A stretch of 5,012 nt of DNA, taken from NCBI GenBank assembly GCA_017995875.1, contig JAGOIB010000007.1, positions 15,786-20,797 on the forward strand, written 5' to 3'. The stretch comes from Saprospiraceae bacterium. GTDB taxonomy: Bacteria; Bacteroidota; Bacteroidia; Chitinophagales; Saprospiraceae. The notes under the pieces were generated by a model. The model did not search any database and had not been told where the DNA came from. It saw nothing but the letters and a program-made list of their open reading frames with translations. The position numbers and the translations under genes are program-made. Below, piece after piece: positions 1 to 5,012 of this stretch (position 1 is its first letter; each line of letters begins with the position of its first letter).

Positions 1-25
1 AACATGAGTACGTTCAACATTGCAT

Positions 26-1936
26 ATGCTAAATAATTATTGTGTAAAAAATAATATTCAATCTATTCTTAGCGGGCTTGTTATTTCATTCATATTACTC
101 ATTACACTTACGGCGTGTAAAAAGGAAGTGGATAAGCAATCTGAAAATAAACAACAGAATTTAAACTCGACCAAACAAAACATTGCCATAACTCCGGATT
201 CAATCATCCTGCCGCAGATGGATAGTTTCCCTTTCATTGATACAGTTCCGGAGGATGTATATGAAAGCTACTATAAGACTTTTGAACGCGTCTATCATAA
301 TAGACCGTATTGGCTTAAAGGAGAATATCTTTCAAGGAAATTAGGGTACAGGGTAACCATAACCAAAAGACCTAATGCAGATTTTATGGAGGCCATTTTG
401 ATTCCGGGTGATTCCAGGAATATAGAGGCCTTTCCGCAGGAAAATATTGCATTTAAGGCCACTCAGGACCCAAACGAGCTATCCTCTGAATATTATGAAT
501 TGCTGGATCCGGTCCATGCGTTAAAATATTATCATACCACTGATTCCCTTTATGAAATCAGATCCTGGAATCTCTCAAAAAAGTTCTACAGTTACAATAG
601 CTCCGATCCCACCTGTCATATACAATTGAATACATCAAAAAATAATTATACCGCGTTTACGTTGGACTCAGCAGGAAATCTAATTGACAAACATGTTCTG
701 TTTGCGTTTGGTGATGCATCCATAGAGTATTATTATAGTATTCCGAATGCATTCACTATTCAAATCTTCAAAAGCGAAAAAAAATATAACGCCAAAACCG
801 GATATACGAAATATGCTTACGCAGAAATCATAAGATACTACTGTGATGATAAAGGCAACATACATGACTGGTCGGGTCATATAACCGATCCAATATTTTA
901 TTGTGTTCCGATTAACCCTGATTCTATACTTAATCCAGAAGCTTTGGTTCAGCATACATCGGTGCCCCTCCCTTTGGCGTTCGAACAAGCATTAAAATCA
1001 CAGATGCTTCTTGATGAAGATCAAATAGATTATTGGTCAATGAGTGAAGAAGGAAACCGTAAGCAAAATCCCTTTGATCGCAAAAGCAGGATTTTCTTTT
1101 TCCAGGCTACTATTTCAAGCAAGGACAATAGAAACATATACACTGTTCATGATTCAGAATTCAATGATTGCATTCTTGTATTGTCAGATAAGTCCAATAA
1201 CATTCTGGATTCAAAATCAATCTGCGGCTGGTTATCACCCTATGGACCATATCCGTGTTCAGGTGAACTTACACGAGACGGCCAAATCTATGTATTCGAG
1301 GATATGTTCAGGTTTGTCCCGATAGATAATATAAAATTGACGTCCAATCAACTTATATCAGAGGATAAGCAACCACCTTTAATAAGGCTGAAATATACAC
1401 ATCTTGAAGATTACTTTCCATACAAGAATGTTTCCAGCTTCGATGTTGCTAAAGATTTTCCATCGGATGGTCCATCAAAAAAACTTAGCTTGTTTCCTGA
1501 TTCCATTCTCAACCATATCCAGAATGCTATAAAACTAAATGGAGGATGGTGGTCCGGGTATGATGGAAAAAACTACAGTTTTAATACCACTTCCTTTGGC
1601 CTGACCTATTGGATAACCTATTCAGAAGCTTATAGATCTACCAATATTTTTGTGATCGACAAAACCAACTTCATTAGACCCATATCGATTTATGCAGCCG
1701 GAATACCTCAACCCGAACAGGACGCGGAACAGGACCCTCCTAATGGTTATAGCATGGCTAAAGTATATGGCAAATTTCTTAATGACTCAACATATCTACA
1801 AACCCAAATAGGTTGCTATGAGGACAATCAATGTGATTCGATCATCACAGCATATCGTTTTCTGAAAAAAGGAAAAGTATTAATTGATGAATCATTGTCT
1901 GCATTCTATCATAAATCGATGAATGCAGACAATTAA
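26..1936 (+). CDS. Large orphan lipoprotein of unknown function
   Basis: I do not recognise a family. The ATG at 26 gives 636 residues; a TTG at 20 would add two, and a TGA at 5-7 closes the frame upstream. The N-terminus is a lipoprotein signal: a hydrophobic run at about residues 14-30, then the lipobox L28-T29-A30-C31, so the mature protein should start at lipidated C31. CKKEVDK and an N/Q/K-rich stretch to about residue 55 look like a flexible tether. The rest (56-636) is rich in aromatic and polar residues and looks beta-rich, with no membrane helix. The word PDSI recurs at residues 57, 298 and 491, and beta-strand segments with an acidic turn recur near 211, 383 and 541, hinting at diverged internal repeats. 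Eight cysteines follow the anchor (197, 273, 293, 382, 400, 411, 597, 603), an even number compatible with disulfides in an exported protein. G+C is lower than in the later genes. The gene call is firm, the lipoprotein call good, the function unknown. Confidence 0.9.
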   Translation: MLNNYCVKNNIQSILSGLVISFILLITLTACKKEVDKQSENKQQNLNSTKQNIAITPDSIILPQMDSFPFIDTVPEDVYESYYKTFERVYHNRPYWLKGEYLSRKLGYRVTITKRPNADFMEAILIPGDSRNIEAFPQENIAFKATQDPNELSSEYYELLDPVHALKYYHTTDSLYEIRSWNLSKKFYSYNSSDPTCHIQLNTSKNNYTAFTLDSAGNLIDKHVLFAFGDASIEYYYSIPNAFTIQIFKSEKKYNAKTGYTKYAYAEIIRYYCDDKGNIHDWSGHITDPIFYCVPINPDSILNPEALVQHTSVPLPLAFEQALKSQMLLDEDQIDYWSMSEEGNRKQNPFDRKSRIFFFQATISSKDNRNIYTVHDSEFNDCILVLSDKSNNILDSKSICGWLSPYGPYPCSGELTRDGQIYVFEDMFRFVPIDNIKLTSNQLISEDKQPPLIRLKYTHLEDYFPYKNVSSFDVAKDFPSDGPSKKLSLFPDSILNHIQNAIKLNGGWWSGYDGKNYSFNTTSFGLTYWITYSEAYRSTNIFVIDKTNFIRPISIYAAGIPQPEQDAEQDPPNGYSMAKVYGKFLNDSTYLQTQIGCYEDNQCDSIITAYRFLKKGKVLIDESLSAFYHKSMNADN

Positions 1937-1954
1937 AACCGGCAATTGGTTTTT
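1935..1954 (+). terminator. Weak candidate terminator of the large lipoprotein gene
   Basis: AAAACC at 1935-1940 pairs with GGTTTT at 1948-1953, optionally extended by two G-T pairs around a CAA loop. The hairpin overlaps the TAA stop codon and its right arm runs into a short T tract. The stem is A/T-rich with only two G-C pairs, so it would be a weak terminator at best. Confidence 0.3.
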
Positions 1955-2150
1955 ATACCCCTTGTATTTCATGTTTGTTTAAACGACCCAGGTCCTGCAA
2001 GGGCATAATAAACAGAGGTCAATCCCCCACAACAATGCCTATTTGATTGACACTGAGGGCTTTCAGCCTAATCCTTTCTTTTTCCAATGAAAGCATGGTT
2101 TCTACGGCAGATAGACGTAAATTTGCAGCTTGAAAGAAAAGGTAAACCTT
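1953..2150 (-). pseudogene. Protein-like frame with one internal stop, possible gene remnant
   Basis: On the minus strand one frame is open for 43 codons (2150 to 2022), meets TGA at 2021-2019, and continues in the same frame for 21 more codons to TAA at 1955-1953. Its translation has ordinary protein character: the first part contains SLEKERIRLKALSVNQIGIV, the second IMPLQDLGRLNKHEIQGV. An ATG at 2096 would give a 25-residue product ending at the TGA. The frame is bounded upstream by TAA at 2153-2151 and has no clear start for the full length. It could be a decayed gene fragment, a dispersed intergenic repeat, or chance. A 24-codon plus-strand frame (ATG 2087, TAA 2159-2161) overlaps it and cannot be excluded as the coding strand. 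I know no family for it. Confidence 0.2.
2118..2125 (+). promoter_or_regulatory. Candidate -7 box for the OmpA-type gene
   Basis: TAAATTTG is an exact match to TAnnTTTG, the -7 element used by the Bacteroidota primary sigma factor. No good TTTG partner lies 19-21 bases upstream; the bases there read ATGG. Transcription would start near 2130-2132, giving a leader of about 85 bases. Chance matches to this motif also occur inside genes here (for example 1646-1653), so the call rests on position. Confidence 0.35.
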
Positions 2151-2176
2151 TTACTGTTTAAGTGGTTAACCTTTAA
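2137..2176 (+). repeat. Leader hairpin and two imperfect direct repeats
   Basis: AAAAGG at 2137-2142 and CCTTTT at 2147-2152 form a perfect 6-bp stem with a TAAA loop. The 13-base words GGTAAACCTTTTA (2141-2153) and GGTTAACCTTTAA (2164-2176) agree at 11 of 13 positions and start 23 bases apart; the second holds the perfect palindrome GGTTAACC. They lie between the candidate promoter and the OmpA-type start codon. They could be an operator pair, since about two helical turns separate them, or an mRNA leader structure. There is no direct evidence for either role. Confidence 0.35.
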
Positions 2177-2215
2177 GCAATTAGCGTATAATTTTAATAA
2201 ACTAAATACCGAAAA

Positions 2216-3121
2216 ATGAACCGAATTAAACTGAGCATGTTCGCTATGGCCATTTTAGCCCTGGCTTCATGCGTGAGCAAGAAACAATTTACAGCCGTCC
2301 AGACAGATTTGAAAACTGCCAATGAGCAGCTTGGAAAATGCGGCGAAAGCCTGAATGATTATATGGCAAGGCTTACAACCTGTACCTCTGACCTGAATGC
2401 ACTTCGTTCAGAGAAAAGTATTCGTGAAGAGCAGGTGGCAGACCTGAGAGCACAACTGGCAGATTGTAAAGAACAACGTGATAAACAGCTTACACAGGTT
2501 GGTGACCTAACCGTTATGTCACAAGGTGCCAATGACAATATGAAACTGACCCTTTCACAACTTGCAGAAAAGGATAAATACATTCACCTTCTACAGGCAG
2601 CAAAAACCAAAGCTGATAGCATCAATCTCGCTTTATCTGCCAATCTCAAGACTCAATTGAAAGATGGCATCGAAGATCAGGATGTTGAAATCAAGATTGA
2701 CAAGACTGTCGTGATGATCAACCTTTCTGACAAGATGCTCTATCAATCCGGTAGTGCTGTCCTGACCGCCAGAGCTAAAGAAGTACTTGGTAAGATCGCA
2801 ACGATCATTGAAGAAAGACCAGATCTTGAAGTGCAGGTAGAAGGCTATACGGACAATGTGCCGATCAGCACTGAATGTGTAAAGGATAACTGGGATTTAA
2901 GCGTTAAACGCGCAACAGCCGTAATCAGAGTATTACAAAATGATTATAAGATTGATCCAAACCGCCTTATCGCTGCAGGACGTGGTGAATACAGTACGTT
3001 GGCATCGAATGATACAAAGGAAGGACGTGCTATCAATCGCCGTACAAGAATCCTTATTCTTCCTAAGCTTGATCAGTTTTATGATCTGCTGAATCCGGCC
3101 AATGTGCCAGCTCCAAAATAA
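2216..3121 (+). CDS. OmpA/MotB-type peptidoglycan-binding lipoprotein
   Basis: This 301-residue protein is a likely outer-membrane lipoprotein that grips the peptidoglycan. A signal peptide ends in the lipobox L16-A17-S18-C19, so lipid attaches at C19. Residues about 25-150 form a long coiled coil with leucine or valine every seven residues (32, 39, 46, 53, 60, 74, 81). Residues about 155-285 are an OmpA C-terminal domain: a VMINLSDKMLYQSGSAVL strand region, then VEGYTDNVPI with D213, NWDLSVKRA with R232, RLIAAGRGEY, and GRAINRRTRI. In OmpA the matching Asp and Arg bind diaminopimelate; their wider spacing here (19 rather than 15) and the NWDLS word resemble the MotB branch. There is no beta-barrel, so anchoring is by lipid. 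Cysteines 42, 56 and 84 share one heptad position. The start at 2216 is fixed by the signal peptide; the upstream bases are A-rich without a Shine-Dalgarno sequence. The family is certain; the exact partner is unknown. A stator role is not supported because MotB has a transmembrane helix. Confidence 0.95.
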   Translation: MNRIKLSMFAMAILALASCVSKKQFTAVQTDLKTANEQLGKCGESLNDYMARLTTCTSDLNALRSEKSIREEQVADLRAQLADCKEQRDKQLTQVGDLTVMSQGANDNMKLTLSQLAEKDKYIHLLQAAKTKADSINLALSANLKTQLKDGIEDQDVEIKIDKTVVMINLSDKMLYQSGSAVLTARAKEVLGKIATIIEERPDLEVQVEGYTDNVPISTECVKDNWDLSVKRATAVIRVLQNDYKIDPNRLIAAGRGEYSTLASNDTKEGRAINRRTRILILPKLDQFYDLLNPANVPAPK

Positions 3122-3170
3122 TCAAGACTACTACGGATAGAAAACTATTCGTTGTGCATTGAGTTGATTT

Positions 3171-3207
3171 AAATAAAAAGGCCCGGACATCCGGGCCTTT
3201 TTTATTT
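3171..3207. terminator. Bidirectional intrinsic terminator
   Basis: GGCCCGG at 3180-3186 and CCGGGCC at 3191-3197 form a perfect 7-bp G/C stem with an ACAT loop. AAAAA (3175-3179) precedes it and TTTTTT (3198-3203) follows, extending the stem and giving a U tract on either strand. It sits between the stop codons of two convergent genes (3121 plus, 3222 minus), so one hairpin should end both transcripts. Confidence 0.9.
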
Positions 3208-3221
3208 GATCTTGGTTGATA

Positions 3222-3755
3222 TTACCTGAAGCGGATCGAATCATACATTCGATTCATCTCAAGGGCCATTGGTTCATCTTTCGAAGGCACGATCATCACG
3301 ATTTGCCACATGGTGGGTCCATCACCGATGACCATGTTGGTAAAAATGCTTTGTTTGCCATCAATCGTAAAAAGGCCTTTTTGAAGGATACTGTTTTTGC
3401 CGGCTGTCAATAGTTTTGTAAAGGTCTGGACCTCAATCTTGGCGCCGGTAGATTCCCATTGAGAAAGTGTGCCATTGGCACAACCTACAAGGTCTGCAAC
3501 AATGTCACCTGCATAGGTGATATACATCAGGTTGATGACCATGCCATGTGGTTCATCCTTGAGATAATACGCCTCATAATTCTTAACATAGGCTGCGATT
3601 CCCTGAGGCAATCCACCTTCCTGCGGGATCAGGATGCCTGGTACAACGATCGACATAGCCGGGGAGCCAACCACAAATTCCTTCCATGTAAATGGAGTCT
3701 GCTGTGCTGTCAGCAGCCCGGAAGCAGTGCAAAGTAAAATCAGTATATATTTCAT
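3222..3755 (-). CDS. Small Sec-exported protein of unknown function
   Basis: The ATG at 3755 gives 177 residues starting MKYILILLCTASGLLTAQQ, a signal peptidase I signal with probable cleavage after A17 (LTA|QQ); this is why I prefer it to the longer frame opening at 3821, which adds 22 residues and buries the signal. The mature part of about 160 residues has no transmembrane helix and alternates short hydrophobic strands with polar turns. It opens with FTWKEFVVGSPAMSIVVPG and ends LEMNRMYDSIRFR. That layout, with an early 'F.v..P' strand and a final helix ending in 'DSIRF', recalls exported proteins of the PsbP/Mog1-like fold (DUF1795-type), but the likeness is weak and is my inference. The mature protein has one cysteine, in GCANG. 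It should act in the periplasm or outside the cell. It is transcribed alone, convergent with the OmpA-type gene and divergent from the hydrolase gene. Confidence 0.85.
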   Translation of the reverse strand: MKYILILLCTASGLLTAQQTPFTWKEFVVGSPAMSIVVPGILIPQEGGLPQGIAAYVKNYEAYYLKDEPHGMVINLMYITYAGDIVADLVGCANGTLSQWESTGAKIEVQTFTKLLTAGKNSILQKGLFTIDGKQSIFTNMVIGDGPTMWQIVMIVPSKDEPMALEMNRMYDSIRFR

Positions 3756-3797
3756 AACAGGATAACGTTTGATGATTAGGAAAAATGCAAGGGACGT

Positions 3798-3805
3798 CAA
3801 AAATA
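3798..3805 (-). promoter_or_regulatory. Candidate -7 box for the exported-protein gene
   Basis: Read on the minus strand, the site is TATTTTTG, an exact TAnnTTTG match, 42 bases before the ATG at 3755. A TTTG lies 24 bases further upstream (3830-3833), wider than the usual 19-21. Transcription would start near 3791, giving a leader of roughly 35 bases. Confidence 0.4.
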
Positions 3806-3887
3806 CGGCCCACAACCCCAACGAGGAGGCAAATTATTAAATTTATCAGGCATTCAGGCGAGTGGATGAGCCGTCCGCAACTAACAT

Positions 3888-3895
3888 TACATTTG
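3888..3895 (+). promoter_or_regulatory. Candidate -7 box just ahead of the hydrolase start
   Basis: TACATTTG matches TAnnTTTG exactly and ends six bases before the ATG at 3902. If it is used, transcription would begin at or next to the start codon, making the mRNA nearly leaderless. No convincing -33 box is visible 19-21 bases upstream. The match may be chance, with the true promoter further left in the 146-base divergent gap. Confidence 0.25.
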
Positions 3896-3901
3896 CACAC
3901 T

Positions 3902-5012
3902 ATGGATTCATTGACACATATCGTACTCGGAGCAGCTATTGGAGAAGTTGTCCTGGGCAAGAAAATCGGCAACCGCGCCCTTATCTGGGGTGCCATCGGT
4001 GAAACCATCCCTGACCTGGATGTGCTTGGCAATTTCTTCCTAAACCCGACAGAGGCCCTTGCGTTTCATCGCGGGATTACACACTCCATTTTGTTTGCGG
4101 TCATTGCGCCACTGATTTTTGGTGGGCTGGTATATAAACTCTATCACTCGGAACGACATAAAGGATGGCCCTACAAAATCCTTATATCGGTTATAAATGT
4201 TGCGTTGATCATCAGCTTAATATTTTTATTCAATTACTTATTCAGCGTCAATCACCACCCGCGATGGTGGTTATTAGTTCTCACCATTGGACTGGGTGCT
4301 TATTTGGGATGGAGATTATACACCTATTATCTTCAAAAAGATCTTGAAAGCCCGAAGGAAAGTTTTGGAAAATGGTATTTGCTTTTCTTCCTGACGTTCA
4401 TTACACACATATTACTAGATAGTTGCACGACCTTTGGTACGCAGTTATTTCTTCCGTTTACCAATTACAGGGTGGCATTCAACAATATCGCCGTGGCGGA
4501 TCCGGCGTACACTATTCCCTTCCTGATCTGTACGATTATTTTTTCCATGCTTCGGCGCAACACAACGCGCAGGACATTCTTTGCCTGGCTTGGCATCGGG
4601 ATCAGTAGTGCCTATATGCTTTTTACCGTCATCAATAAATTGAATGTCGACAGTGTATTTGAAAAGGCCCTTGCTCATCGCCAGATAGATGCTACCCGCT
4701 GGCGTACAAGTCCAACGATCCTGAATAATATATTGTGGACTTGTGTTGCTGAAGATCCAAAGCAATACTATGTCGGCCAGTATTCCATTTTCGATTCAGA
4801 TCCAAACCTTCACTATATCAATGTCATTCCAAAAAATGATTCGCTACACCAGGTATATTCCGCTTATCCCGACTATGCGACGCTGCGATGGTTTTCGGAT
4901 GGATACCTTGCGATTTATCAGAGCGATACAGCGACCGTCCTTACCGATTTACGTTATGGTGGTATGACGGATACCCTGACCGATTATCATGATATGGTTT
5001 TCAATTTCAAAG
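3902..5012 (+). CDS. YdjM/DUF457-type membrane metal-dependent hydrolase, 3' end cut off
   Basis: The frame runs open from ATG 3902 to the window edge: 370 codons, no stop. It begins MDSLTHIVLGAAIGE, with the family's early histidine (H6), then IPDLD (D38, D40) and HRGITHS (H56-S62), the conserved metal-site words of YdjM-like predicted hydrolases. A second block, THILLDSCTTFGTQLFLPF (168-186), is typical of the longer members. Hydrophobic segments near 63-80, 93-114, 122-143, 158-172, 203-217 and 226-245 suggest a multi-pass inner-membrane protein. From about 246 a soluble domain follows, with WFSDGY (330-335) and DLRYGG (349-354). As I recall it, the latter lies near the C-terminus in longer relatives, so perhaps only a few dozen residues are missing (inference). 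An in-frame ATG at 3866 would add 12 residues, but the family N-terminus fits 3902. The substrate is unknown; hydrolase activity is a family prediction from conserved His and Asp residues. Confidence 0.9.
   Translation, partial: MDSLTHIVLGAAIGEVVLGKKIGNRALIWGAIGETIPDLDVLGNFFLNPTEALAFHRGITHSILFAVIAPLIFGGLVYKLYHSERHKGWPYKILISVINVALIISLIFLFNYLFSVNHHPRWWLLVLTIGLGAYLGWRLYTYYLQKDLESPKESFGKWYLLFFLTFITHILLDSCTTFGTQLFLPFTNYRVAFNNIAVADPAYTIPFLICTIIFSMLRRNTTRRTFFAWLGIGISSAYMLFTVINKLNVDSVFEKALAHRQIDATRWRTSPTILNNILWTCVAEDPKQYYVGQYSIFDSDPNLHYINVIPKNDSLHQVYSAYPDYATLRWFSDGYLAIYQSDTATVLTDLRYGGMTDTLTDYHDMVFNFK

Noticed and set aside
1..36. End of an upstream gene (frame ending TAA at 34-36, or another ending at 30-32)
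   Set aside because: Two different frames run from the left edge to a stop within 36 bases, so neither can be preferred and the sequence is too short to judge.
1646..1653. TATTTTTG match to the -7 promoter consensus
   Set aside because: It lies inside the large lipoprotein gene with no start codon to serve; it shows that the motif also occurs by chance here.
2058..2068. GGCT-TTC-AGCC hairpin followed by a pyrimidine-rich run
   Set aside because: The stem is only four pairs, the downstream run is mixed C and T, and it sits over 100 bases after the gene; too weak to call a terminator.
3756..3821. Upstream extension of the exported protein to a start at 3821
   Set aside because: It would add a second hydrophobic stretch before a complete signal peptide; the ATG at 3755 gives a standard signal and leaves room for the promoter.
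3831..3844. AAATT-ATTA-AATTT inverted repeat in the divergent gap
   Set aside because: A five-pair all-A/T stem is expected by chance in such DNA.
3583..4032. 149-codon minus-strand frame across the exported-protein gene, the gap and the hydrolase start
   Set aside because: It overlaps the signal-peptide part of the exported protein and the conserved N-terminus of the hydrolase, lacks any recognisable motif, and has the composition of an antisense shadow.
4445..4765. 106-codon minus-strand frame opposite the hydrolase gene
   Set aside because: It is antisense to the conserved hydrolase frame, which continues uninterrupted through it, and has no signal or domain.

Overview
The window looks like chromosomal DNA of a Bacteroidota bacterium (inference). 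It carries two lipoproteins with short lipoboxes (LTAC, LASC). None of the start codons has a clear Shine-Dalgarno sequence and the upstream DNA is A/T-rich. Boxes matching the Bacteroidota -7 promoter element TAnnTTTG lie ahead of three of the four genes. The protein set (OmpA-type lipoprotein, YdjM-type membrane hydrolase, orphan secreted proteins) fits the same phylum; a class such as Saprospiria or Chitinophagia is only a guess.

Layout. (1) 26-1936, plus strand: a large predicted lipoprotein of about 636 residues with no family I recognise, lower in G+C than the rest, ending at a weak hairpin. (2) 1937-2215: a 279-base gap with a candidate promoter and leader for the next gene, two imperfect direct repeats, a short hairpin and, on the minus strand, a protein-like frame broken by one TGA that may be a gene remnant. 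(3) 2216-3121, plus: an OmpA/MotB-type lipoprotein with a long coiled coil, a likely link between outer membrane and peptidoglycan. (4) 3171-3207: a strong hairpin with A and T tracts on both sides, serving as shared terminator for two convergent genes. (5) 3222-3755, minus: a small Sec-exported protein of unknown function. (6) 3756-3901: a 146-base divergent promoter region. (7) 3902 to the right edge, plus: a YdjM/DUF457-type membrane metal-dependent hydrolase, cut off by the window.

The genes do not form one operon: their orientations are +, +, -, + and each seems to have its own control signals. Three encode exported or lipid-anchored envelope proteins and one an inner-membrane protein, so the loose theme is cell envelope. 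I see no mobile element, CRISPR array, tRNA or rRNA. I found no convincing new multi-gene system. The points most worth following are the heptad-phased cysteines of the OmpA-type lipoprotein, the orphan lipoprotein, and the minus-strand protein-like remnant in the gap between them.
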